Shown here: positions 1-6,011 of the stretch, one piece after another
Layout of the letters: the number at the start of each line of letters is the position of its first letter
Numbering within the stretch: position 1 is the stretch's first letter
DNA from: Spirochaetales bacterium
Lineage (GTDB): Bacteria; Spirochaetota; Spirochaetia; DTKZ01
DNA length: 9,781 nt
Assembly: GCA_017998025.1 (NCBI GenBank)
Contig: JAGODW010000036.1
Coordinates: 1 to 9,781 of the forward strand
Direction of reading: 5' to 3'
Translations under genes and position numbers: made by a program
The notes under the pieces: model-generated
What the model was told of the DNA's origin: nothing
What the model saw: the letters and a program-made list of their open reading frames with translations, nothing else
The model's database searches: none

Positions 1-1077
1 TTCCTGCACCATGTCGACCGCAATTTTCACCGCAGCCTGCCCGGTACGTTTCCCCGTCCTCGTCTGCAATATATAGAGTTTCCCTTGTTGTATGGTGAAC
101 TCAATATCCTGCATATCCCGGAAGTGTGATTCCAGCCTGTTCTTGATCTCTACCAGCTGCCGGTACACGTCCGGGTGTTTTTTCTCCAGCGCAGAAAGTT
201 TTTCCGGTGTCCGTATACCGGCAACGACATCTTCTCCCTGCGCGTTACTCAAATATTCGCCGTAAAACTCATTCTTGCCGGTCGAAGGGTTGCGGGAGAA
301 ACAGACCCCGGTCCCGGAATCGTTTCCATAGTTTCCAAATACCATAGCCTGGATATTCACCGCTGTCCCTTTCAGTCCCCGAATATCATTAATAGCTCGG
401 TACTTCACCGCCCTCGGACTGTTCCACGACTCCAGAACCGCATCGATCGATGCCCACAACTGTACCGTTGGATCTTGAGGGAAGGGCTGCTGTGTATGCT
501 TTGTATAGACGTTCTTAAACGTCTCCACAAGTAGTTTTAAATCCTCCCCGGTTAGTTCCGTATCTTCTTTTATCCCTCGCTTCTTCTTTAACTTACCGAG
601 TTCTGCTTCAAAATGTTCCCTGGGGACTCCCATTACAACATCCCCAAACATCTGAATGAACCTTCGGTACGCATCGTAGGCGAACCGGGGATTTTGTGAT
701 TTCTTCGCCAGCCCTTCCACTGCTCTATCGTTCAATCCCAGGTTCAATACGGTTTCCATCATCCCCGGCATGGATACAGCTGCACCCGATCGTACCGAAA
801 CCAGGAGCGGATCTTCCGGATCTCCCAACCGTTTCCCCATGGCTTGTTCCAGCCGGGACAGGTTTGTTTCCACCTCCTTCTTTAACTCTTCCGGGTGTTG
901 CTTCCCATTCCGGTAGTAGGCCTCGCAAACATCCGTTGCAATCGTAAAGCCCGGCGGCACGGGAATCCCCAGGTTTGTCATTTCCGCTAGATTAGCTCCT
1001 TTTCCGCCAAGCAGGTCCCGTTGTTTGGCGTCACCCTCTGCACTTCCATTTCCAAAAAAAAATACACGTTTTCCCAT
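1..1077 (-). CDS. ppdK: Pyruvate, phosphate dikinase, N-terminal part (runs off left edge)
   Basis: This is the first 359 residues of a protein usually about 880-900 long; the frame is open to the window edge. PPDK interconverts pyruvate + ATP + Pi and PEP + AMP + PPi in the cytoplasm and often serves PPi-dependent glycolysis in anaerobes. The visible part is the ATP-grasp nucleotide-binding domain: [12 protein letters not shown] at 22-33 and [12 protein letters not shown] at 35-46, [18 protein letters not shown] at 93-110, [12 protein letters not shown] at 256-267, and the MQDIEF / LQTR segment at 322-340. K26, R96, D324, E326 and Q338 fall where the Clostridium symbiosum enzyme has its ATP-binding K22, R92, D321, E323 and Q335 (recalled positions). 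The phosphohistidine and PEP domains lie outside. The start at 1077 is chosen because AAGGAG lies about 6 nt upstream; an in-frame ATG two codons earlier (1083) overlaps that site. Codons 6-8 form a T9 run. Confidence 0.96.
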   Translation of the reverse strand, partial: MGKRVFFFGNGSAEGDAKQRDLLGGKGANLAEMTNLGIPVPPGFTIATDVCEAYYRNGKQHPEELKKEVETNLSRLEQAMGKRLGDPEDPLLVSVRSGAAVSMPGMMETVLNLGLNDRAVEGLAKKSQNPRFAYDAYRRFIQMFGDVVMGVPREHFEAELGKLKKKRGIKEDTELTGEDLKLLVETFKNVYTKHTQQPFPQDPTVQLWASIDAVLESWNSPRAVKYRAINDIRGLKGTAVNIQAMVFGNYGNDSGTGVCFSRNPSTGKNEFYGEYLSNAQGEDVVAGIRTPEKLSALEKKHPDVYRQLVEIKNRLESHFRDMQDIEFTIQQGKLYILQTRTGKRTGQAAVKIAVDMVQE

Positions 1078-1083
1078 ACGCAT

Positions 1084-1090
1084 CTCCTTT
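1084..1090 (-). promoter_or_regulatory. Ribosome binding site of ppdK
   Basis: On the minus strand the sequence AAAAGGAGATGCGT precedes the ATG at 1077. The AGGAG core is spaced about 6 nt from that ATG, and it overlaps the alternative ATG at 1083, so it favours 1077. Confidence 0.75.
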
Positions 1091-1133
1091 TCAAAGCAAT
1101 TTCTCTGTCGAATTGTTTCACATAGTGAGACTT

Positions 1134-1162
1134 ACAATACCGATTTGTCAGTTTATCGTCAA
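1134..1162 (-). promoter_or_regulatory. Probable sigma-70 promoter of ppdK
   Basis: On the minus strand TTGACG (1162-1157) is followed after exactly 17 nt by TATTGT (1139-1134). This predicts a transcript start near 1127 and a leader of about 50 nt. The promoter begins right after the T-tract of the sigma-factor terminator, so ppdK is probably transcribed on its own. A small palindrome, TCAC-ATA-GTGA at 1118-1128, covers the predicted start point. Confidence 0.6.
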
Positions 1163-1163
1163 G

Positions 1164-1194
1164 ATAAAAAAACCGATCCCTTTTAGGGATCGGT
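1164..1194 (-). terminator. Intrinsic terminator downstream of the sigma factor gene
   Basis: A perfect 9-bp stem, ACCGATCCC (1172-1180) with GGGATCGGT (1186-1194), closes a 5-nt loop. Read on the minus strand it is followed by TTTTTTTATCTT. It lies 37 bp past the sigma factor stop codon and separates that gene from ppdK. On the plus strand no T-run follows, so it works for the minus strand only. Confidence 0.93.
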
Positions 1195-1230
1195 CCACAA
1201 TTCTATCTTAAGTTTTTTCTACAACAGGAA

Positions 1231-2118
1231 CTACGCGAGATACGGCTCCAGGATTTCACTTCTGCTGGGATGCTGCATTCGCTTTAAGGCCTTCTTTTCT
1301 ATCTGCCGTATCCTCTCTTTCGTCAGATGATACCTTTCGCCAATCTCCTTTAAAGAAAGGGGGTTTCGACCATTTAACCCAAACCGATACTGGATAATTT
1401 CGGCCTCTTTCTCCGATAGAGTGGCCAGGATCTTATTAATATCTTCTTTTAAGGAATCATGAATCACAACTTCTTCTGGATGTTTGTATCCTGCATCCTC
1501 TACAAAATCTCCCAACGAAGAAGAATCCTTCTCCGAATATACCGGGGCTTCTAAAGAAACCAGATCCCGACTGATGTTTACCAATTCAGCAACATGATCC
1601 TCTTCCATGTTCAGCATCCTGGCAATCTCTCGAATTTCGGAATCTTCCGTTTTACCTGTTTGCACCAGTTTTCGGGCTTTTTCGATTTGCACCAGTTCAT
1701 TCGCACGGTTTAAGGGAAGTCGTATCATCCGTGACTTTTCGCAAATCGCTTTTAAAATAGCCTGCCGAATCCACCATACGGCATAGGAAATAAAGTGGTA
1801 CCCCTTGTCTACATCGTACCGTTCGATGGCATTGATCAGTCCAATGTTCCCTTCGCTGATCAGGTCGGACAGTGGAAGCCCTTGATTCTGATATTTCTTT
1901 GCAACGTTTACCACGAAACGAAGATTTGCCTTTAATAGTTTTTCCCTTGCGTCCTTATCTCCCTGCGCAGCAAGACGGGCATACCGGTCCTCTTCTTCCC
2001 GCGTAAGTAGTGGAATCTTGTTTATCTCTTTTAAATAGAGAGAAAGAACATTCTCATCCGATGATACAGATTTTTCACTCTGCAGTTTTTGGGGCTGTTT
2101 CTTTGCTGTTTTGATCAT
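1231..2118 (-). CDS. Short sigma-70 family RNA polymerase sigma factor (RpoD/RpoS/SigA type)
   Basis: This 295-residue protein would direct core RNA polymerase to promoters. It has region 1.2 at about 22-50 (VLSLYLKEINKIPLLTREEE), region 2 at about 61-131 with NLRFVVNVAKKYQNQG, DLISEGNIGLINAIERYD and SYAVWWIRQAI, region 3 at about 140-215, and region 4 at about 224-281 ending in the helix-turn-helix SLKEIGERYHLTKERIRQIE. Region 1.1 and the long non-conserved insert of a ~600-residue spirochaete RpoD are absent, so it looks like the smaller sigma-43/SigA-type or RpoS-like factor. T. pallidum has such a second factor near groES (from memory). The start at 2118 (MIKTAKK) is preferred over an ATG at 2133 because AGGAGG lies 5 nt before it. 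Whether it is the main or an alternative sigma cannot be decided here. Confidence 0.95.
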   Translation of the reverse strand: MIKTAKKQPQKLQSEKSVSSDENVLSLYLKEINKIPLLTREEEDRYARLAAQGDKDAREKLLKANLRFVVNVAKKYQNQGLPLSDLISEGNIGLINAIERYDVDKGYHFISYAVWWIRQAILKAICEKSRMIRLPLNRANELVQIEKARKLVQTGKTEDSEIREIARMLNMEEDHVAELVNISRDLVSLEAPVYSEKDSSSLGDFVEDAGYKHPEEVVIHDSLKEDINKILATLSEKEAEIIQYRFGLNGRNPLSLKEIGERYHLTKERIRQIEKKALKRMQHPSRSEILEPYLA

Positions 2119-2123
2119 GACTG

Positions 2124-2129
2124 CCTCCT
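2124..2129 (-). promoter_or_regulatory. Ribosome binding site deciding the sigma factor start
   Basis: On the minus strand a full AGGAGG is followed after 5 nt by the ATG at 2118. The site lies between the two possible in-frame ATGs (2133 and 2118), so only the inner one is served by it. Confidence 0.9.
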
Positions 2130-2204
2130 GCATTTATTAGTGCAAGAACTGTTCCAACTAAGCCAATCGACTCTGCTGATAACTCTTTTCAAAACAAGAA
2201 AATA

Positions 2205-2260
2205 ACTAATCTATTATATATTATTTTTATTATAGATAGTATTTTGAGTCATTTTTACAC
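2205..2260 (-). promoter_or_regulatory. AT-rich probable promoter region of the sigma factor gene
   Basis: Two TATAAT hexamers occur on the minus strand at 2234-2229 and 2218-2213 inside an extremely AT-rich stretch. Neither has a convincing -35 box at 16-18 nt. Either would give a leader of about 85-110 nt. No terminator is visible after the upstream SEC-C gene, so read-through from it is also possible. I see no RNA gene in the 170-bp gap. Confidence 0.4.
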
Positions 2261-2288
2261 AGAAGGGGAAAAATCATGGATAACTGTA

Positions 2289-2969
2289 TCATAATTTCTC
2301 AGGGTTGATCCCCCAGCCCTGCTTTCTAGTTCCACAGCAGAGATAAAAGGGAAGTCCGCTTCCACAGGGACATAGCTTTCCTTTGTTCCAATACCCGTGT
2401 GTCCATCCTTTAGACGGATCCCGCTTGGAAGGAACTATGAAAAATGGAAAAACAATTTCTTGCCGATGGAATTCGGATAGTTTTTCCTTTGTAGTTTTCC
2501 CCCGGAGCGAGCCGGACTTTAGTACGTCCTGCCAGGCGTCAAATAAAAGATCACGGATCATATCCTGCTCAGCGAGAGTGCCGAATGCATGGGATTTCTT
2601 CGCCCGCAGATATTTCCCAATCTGAATCGCATAGAATGCACGCCAGTCATCTAAATCAGGATGTGCCTGCTTAGCCATTCCATACTCATTGGCAAAACGC
2701 TTTACATAGTGCGTATACATCCGTATCCCGCATAGACGTTTAGCACTGGTCCAGCTTTTTACCGCACTATCATGCAGCCCAACCTTCCTTAGGGCAAGTC
2801 CTGTATAATAGAAGATACGGGCCAGGTCTCTCCTGGACCGTACGGGACATACTTTTAACGCCACCTCTAAATATTTTAAAGCCCGTGCCGGATCATGGTT
2901 ACTTAGCTGCTTGAGCCCTCTATCCAGATAGCAGTGCCACTTCTTTCCCTCTTTCATGCTGCGATTCAT
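2289..2969 (-). CDS. TPR-like repeat protein with C-terminal SEC-C zinc-binding motif
   Basis: This 226-residue protein has no signal peptide or membrane segment. Residues about 11-44 and 50-83 look like two TPR helix pairs (DPARALKYLEVALKVCP; ARIFYYTGLALRKVGLHDSA). The middle, about 105-190, matches nothing I recognise. The C-terminus has the SEC-C signature CPCGSGLPFYLCCG at 200-213; C200, C202, C211 and C212 would bind zinc, as in the tail of SecA. SEC-C motifs usually serve as protein- or ribosome-contact modules, so a role as a cytoplasmic adaptor is an inference. It diverges from groES across 140 bp. The start at 2969 has no Shine-Dalgarno sequence; an ATG at 2957 also lacks one. The specific function is unknown. 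Confidence 0.88.
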   Translation of the reverse strand: MNRSMKEGKKWHCYLDRGLKQLSNHDPARALKYLEVALKVCPVRSRRDLARIFYYTGLALRKVGLHDSAVKSWTSAKRLCGIRMYTHYVKRFANEYGMAKQAHPDLDDWRAFYAIQIGKYLRAKKSHAFGTLAEQDMIRDLLFDAWQDVLKSGSLRGKTTKEKLSEFHRQEIVFPFFIVPSKRDPSKGWTHGYWNKGKLCPCGSGLPFYLCCGTRKQGWGINPEKL

Positions 2970-2977
2970 ACCGTGGT

Positions 2978-2997
2978 AAATTTAATCATTTAAATTT
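2978..2997. repeat. AT-only inverted repeat over the SEC-C gene promoter
   Basis: AAATTTAA (2978-2985) and TTAAATTT (2990-2997) form perfect 8-bp arms around TCAT. The left arm covers the predicted -10 box of the SEC-C gene, a position that suits a repressor site. It could also be a chance palindrome in AT-rich DNA. Confidence 0.5.
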
Positions 2998-3007
2998 GAT
3001 TGGGCAA
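2979..3007 (-). promoter_or_regulatory. Probable promoter of the TPR/SEC-C gene
   Basis: On the minus strand TTGCCC (3007-3002) and TAAATT (2984-2979) are separated by exactly 17 nt. The predicted start point is near 2972, only about 3 nt before the ATG at 2969, so the message may be leaderless. This agrees with the lack of a ribosome binding site. Confidence 0.45.
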
Positions 3008-3021
3008 GAAATTGAATTCCC

Positions 3022-3050
3022 TTGACCCATAAACGTTCTATACGTATATT
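3022..3050 (+). promoter_or_regulatory. Sigma-70 promoter of groES
   Basis: TTGACC (3022-3027), a 17-nt spacer and TATATT (3045-3050) make a near-consensus promoter. The start point should be near 3057, giving a leader of about 53 nt. It stands back to back with the divergent promoter of the SEC-C gene; the two -35 boxes are 14 nt apart. Confidence 0.8.
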
Positions 3051-3075
3051 TTTATCAAATTAAGACATAGAACGT
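3033..3075. promoter_or_regulatory. Candidate operator: perfect 9-bp inverted repeat flanking the groES -10
   Basis: ACGTTCTAT (3033-3041) and ATAGAACGT (3067-3075) are exact reverse complements separated by 25 bp. The first arm lies in the promoter spacer; the second lies about 10-19 nt into the transcript. Because the first arm is upstream of the start point, the pair cannot fold in the mRNA and would act on DNA. It does not match CIRCE, the HrcA operator (TTAGCACTC-N9-GAGTGCTAA). Confidence 0.55.
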
Positions 3076-3097
3076 ATTCTTTAATCATTAAATGCAC

Positions 3098-3103
3098 AGG
3101 AGG
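3098..3103 (+). promoter_or_regulatory. Ribosome binding site deciding the groES start
   Basis: AGGAGG followed after 6 nt by the ATG at 3110. It selects MKLQPLGDR as the N-terminus and excludes the in-frame ATG at 3092, which lies upstream of it. Confidence 0.93.
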
Positions 3104-3109
3104 AACACT

Positions 3110-3379
3110 ATGAAGCTACAACCCCTTGGTGATCGTGTACTACTGAAGGTGGAAGAAGGGGAACAGAAGACTGCAGGAGGTCTCTATATCCCCCAGACTG
3201 CCCAGGAGAAAACTCAGATCGGTACTGTAATTGCAGTTGGAGATGACAAAGAGGCTATCAAAGTAAAGCCGAAAGATCGGGTTATGTACGATAAATATGC
3301 AGGGACCTCAGTAAAGATCGATGGGGAAGATCATCTGATCGTAAAGATGCAGGATATCCTGGCTATTATAACTGCCTAA
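3110..3379 (+). CDS. groES: Co-chaperonin GroES (Cpn10)
   Basis: This 89-residue protein is a little shorter than the usual 94-97. It starts with the family's opening, [13 protein letters not shown], followed by the mobile-loop region [20 protein letters not shown] at about 20-39 (LYI stands where E. coli has the GroEL-contacting IVL), then VIAVGDD, and ends with the conserved [11 protein letters not shown]. It should form a seven-membered cap on GroEL and help fold cytoplasmic proteins with ATP. groEL does not follow: a terminator comes about 40 bp later and the next gene is convergent. Split groES and groEL loci are known in spirochaetes. Its promoter is close to consensus and flanked by a possible operator; no CIRCE is seen. 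Confidence 0.97.
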   Translation: MKLQPLGDRVLLKVEEGEQKTAGGLYIPQTAQEKTQIGTVIAVGDDKEAIKVKPKDRVMYDKYAGTSVKIDGEDHLIVKMQDILAIITA

Positions 3380-3421
3380 CCCAAAGAGTCCGTATCAGTA
3401 ATAACAAGAAATAAACAAGAA

Positions 3422-3460
3422 AGGCTGTTCAAGATTATCGGACAGCCTCTTTTTATTTTA
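3422..3460 (+). terminator. Intrinsic terminator between groES and dinG, probably bidirectional
   Basis: AGGCTGT (3422-3428) pairs with ACAGCCT (3442-3448), extended by one wobble and one C-G pair, and is followed on the plus strand by CTTTTTATTTTA. On the minus strand the same hairpin is followed by TTCTTGTTTATTTC, a weaker T-rich tail that could stop dinG transcription coming the other way. Confidence 0.88.
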
Positions 3461-3489
3461 TCTAGGCGTTTTGCGAAATTCGTAAACCC

Positions 3490-5961
3490 TTATATAACAG
3501 AGGCGAGAAAATTCTCCAGGTCGTTCAGAACTTCCTTTGCCTCTTTAATAGAACGCTGTGTATCCGGGAGAGAAGCGATAAAGAGCTTCCCGTAACTTTT
3601 AGAAACAATTCGAACATCGGGAATCAGGACAATTCCCCGATCGGTTGTTCTTCTCATTAAGCGGCCGAATCCCTGCCTCAGTTTCATTACCGCCTCCGGG
3701 AGAGACAACTCAAGGAACGGGTTCCCGCCCCTTTTCCGGATAGCCTCCATCCGGGCTACCTGGACCGGCTCTGTAGGTACCCGGAAGGGTAGCCTGCATA
3801 AGACCACCATCTCAAGCGTCTGCCCCGGAGCATCTATCCCTTCCCAGAAACTTTCTGTAGCAAATAGAACACTACTAATATTTTCCGTGAATTGCCGCAG
3901 GAGTCTGCTCCGTTCCTCCTCACCCTGTCGATACACGCTTAACCCCAGATCCTCCAGCCCGGGTTTTAGCCGTGAATATACCCGGGAAAGCATCTCGTAG
4001 GAAGTAAACAGCACCAGAGCTCTTCCTTCGGTTAATTCAATTGCCTGTAATAAAAAACTCTGTAGAAACGAAAGGTATTCTTCCGACTCTGGAGAAGGAG
4101 CATCCGACGGAACTCCTATAAGGACACGCTTTTTGTAATCGAAGGGAGAATCGAAGGCATGCTCAAAAACTTTCCTTCGAAGATCTTTTGTTATGCCCAT
4201 CCGGGACTTCCAGAATGAAAAGGAACGATTCACTGTGAGAGTTGCACTGGTAAAGATCACTGTCTCAAACGGTTCGTACACCGCCTCCTGCATCAGCCCG
4301 GTAATTTCCAGAGGGGTAGAATGGAACTCTACTATCGGATCTGCGGTATTAAGCCGCCGGCGCTCGATCCATAGTACACGGTCCGGGGTATCCTCCGGAG
4401 AACGAAACTGTTCACAGAGGGATCCGATCCGTTCTATCCGGTTAAGAATCATCTTCCCTTCATACGCTTCGGCCGTTTCCCTATCTTCCTCACTAAGGGA
4501 GGAAAGAATTTCTCCCAGAATTTCCGCAAGAGAAAGAGTAGCATGCTGGAATCCTGCCAGACTTTTGCAAAATTCATCCTCCTGCGGGGGGAGAGTCTCC
4601 CCCATCAATCGAAGGGTACCTGTATCTTCCAGGATAGTGAAAGCCTGCCCTTCCAGCCCCAGGTAGGTGTCCCGTACTTTTTCCAGGTTCTTTCCCATTC
4701 GAGCAATTAGCTTTCCAGAAGCTCCCATATTGGAAAGTTTCACCGCCAGTCCTAACCGCCGGGACCCCTTAGAGCGAAGTAACCGGTTTAGCAAGCGAAA
4801 CAGGGAAAAGCGGTTGAGCGTTTCAGAGAAAAAACTGGTAGCACTATGCTCGAGGTTATGGGCTTCATCAAAGATGATCCGCTGGAAAGGCGGAAGCACG
4901 GCCGCGCTTTCAAATCCGGCTCCCTGTATACGAAAGGATAGATCCGAGAAAACCAGGTGATGGTTCGCAATTAACACCCGGGCTGCTGCCGCTTCTCTTC
5001 GGGCCTTTAAGAAAAAACAGTGTTCCCGATGAAGGCAGTGTAAGCCTGTGCAGATATCCGACTCGGAACAAACCTGGCTCCAGGCCGTATCGCTTACCGG
5101 AAAAGAAAGATCTCCCCGCGTTCCGCCAGGGGTGGTTTTGGCCCATTCTTTCAGGGACTCCCATACTCCCCCTTCTTCTTCAAACAGAGAGGCTTCCCCC
5201 AGAGCTTCCTCCAGCCGATTCCAGCAGAGATAATTCCCTCTTCCCTTTACCAGGGCTACTTCCACCTTTCGATGGAGTAGTTTTTGCACCAGAGGGATGT
5301 CCTTTGTGTATAACTGCTCCTGTAGATTGATGGTGGCAGTGGAAACAACCACCCGCTCCTCGTTGTGGATCACCCAATCCAGGGCAGGCAATAGATACGC
5401 AAGGGATTTCCCCACTCCTGTACCTGCCTCTACGATACAGATCCCTCCGTCATTGAAGGCTGTACCTACGGCTTCCATCATATCTACCTGCATGGGGCGG
5501 GGTTCGTAAAATGAGATCGTTTTCGATAATGCGCCCCCGGGTGCGAGGATCCTTTTCAATTTCTCTAATGCTAAAGGCTTCCGTTCCGACACCGGTACCG
5601 GCTCAGCTACGATGTACACCCTGCTTACCGTGTTATCTACAATGAAAAACCCGATTCCCTCGTTTCCCAATCGGGAGGCTACACTGATATCTGCATCACT
5701 GGGAGTAAGGTTTCCTCCGGGATGGTTATGGATTACAACATCCCCCTTTTCCATATGGGGATAGAGAGCAGGAACCGCCTGTTCGTTTCCATGGGCTACT
5801 GCATGAATCCTTGCGACCTTTCCCTCTCCATCGAGCTTGCCGACGCAGAGCACTTCCCTCCCGTCCGCTTCTTCGATTTCTCTGCAGATCTGTTCTACTG
5901 CTGAAGGGTCAAACCGATCTGCCGCTGGAATCCTTTTCTGTGGCCCCATAGGATTATACAT
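3490..5961 (-). CDS. dinG: DinG-family 4Fe-4S helicase with N-terminal JAB/RadC-like domain
   Basis: This 823-residue protein is an XPD-like superfamily 2 DNA helicase, which in the family unwinds 5'-tailed forks, R-loops and D-loops during repair. Residues about 20-120 form a JAB/JAMM domain of RadC type, with H78-x-H80-x7-S88-x2-D91 and FFIVDN at 105-110. The helicase follows: Walker A AGTGVGKS at 179-186, cysteines C246, C304, C309 and C315, DEAH at 365-368, FWEGIDAPG in the second half, and motif VI QGFGRLMRR at 763-771. The cysteine spacing (x4, x5) equals that recalled for E. coli DinG (C120, C194, C199, C205), so a [4Fe-4S] cluster is likely. Bacillus-type DinG has an exonuclease where this has JAB. 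The start is uncertain: ATG at 5961 lacks a good ribosome site and overlaps a -10-like box, so ATG at 5949 (819 residues) is possible. Confidence 0.93.
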   Translation of the reverse strand: MYNPMGPQKRIPAADRFDPSAVEQICREIEEADGREVLCVGKLDGEGKVARIHAVAHGNEQAVPALYPHMEKGDVVIHNHPGGNLTPSDADISVASRLGNEGIGFFIVDNTVSRVYIVAEPVPVSERKPLALEKLKRILAPGGALSKTISFYEPRPMQVDMMEAVGTAFNDGGICIVEAGTGVGKSLAYLLPALDWVIHNEERVVVSTATINLQEQLYTKDIPLVQKLLHRKVEVALVKGRGNYLCWNRLEEALGEASLFEEEGGVWESLKEWAKTTPGGTRGDLSFPVSDTAWSQVCSESDICTGLHCLHREHCFFLKARREAAAARVLIANHHLVFSDLSFRIQGAGFESAAVLPPFQRIIFDEAHNLEHSATSFFSETLNRFSLFRLLNRLLRSKGSRRLGLAVKLSNMGASGKLIARMGKNLEKVRDTYLGLEGQAFTILEDTGTLRLMGETLPPQEDEFCKSLAGFQHATLSLAEILGEILSSLSEEDRETAEAYEGKMILNRIERIGSLCEQFRSPEDTPDRVLWIERRRLNTADPIVEFHSTPLEITGLMQEAVYEPFETVIFTSATLTVNRSFSFWKSRMGITKDLRRKVFEHAFDSPFDYKKRVLIGVPSDAPSPESEEYLSFLQSFLLQAIELTEGRALVLFTSYEMLSRVYSRLKPGLEDLGLSVYRQGEEERSRLLRQFTENISSVLFATESFWEGIDAPGQTLEMVVLCRLPFRVPTEPVQVARMEAIRKRGGNPFLELSLPEAVMKLRQGFGRLMRRTTDRGIVLIPDVRIVSKSYGKLFIASLPDTQRSIKEAKEVLNDLENFLASVI

Positions 5962-5985
5962 ATCTCACAGCCCTGGGCCGGTCAA
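5957..5985 (-). promoter_or_regulatory. Probable dinG promoter overlapping the start codon
   Basis: On the minus strand TTGACC (5985-5980) is followed after 17 nt by TATGTA (5962-5957); a full TATAAT overlaps it 4 nt further on (5958-5953). The predicted start point is near 5950, beside the in-frame ATG at 5949. A small GC palindrome (GCCC-T-GGGC, 5970-5978) sits in the spacer. Confidence 0.5.
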
Positions 5986-6011
5986 GGGATATGAAATATC
6001 TGTTACAAAGA

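Noticed and set aside
175..947. Open frames of 83-119 codons on the plus strand and one on the minus strand
   Set aside because: They overlap the clear ppdK coding frame and show no recognisable protein motif.
2119..2133. Upstream in-frame ATG (MQEAV) for the sigma factor
   Set aside because: The AGGAGG site lies between it and the ATG at 2118, so only 2118 is properly served.
2251..2274. ATTTTT...AAAAAT inverted repeat after the SEC-C gene
   Set aside because: The arms are only A/T, 6 bp long, with a 12-nt loop; chance is likely in this AT-rich DNA.
3092..3109. Upstream in-frame ATG giving groES the extra residues MHRRNT
   Set aside because: It precedes the AGGAGG site at 3098-3103; the family N-terminus MKLQPLGDR begins at 3110.
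3022..3110. CIRCE element for HrcA upstream of groES
   Set aside because: No TTAGCACTC/GAGTGCTAA pair or close variant is present.
4193..5509. Several 60-157 codon frames on both strands within dinG
   Set aside because: They are shadows of the dinG frame, with no ribosome sites or family motifs.
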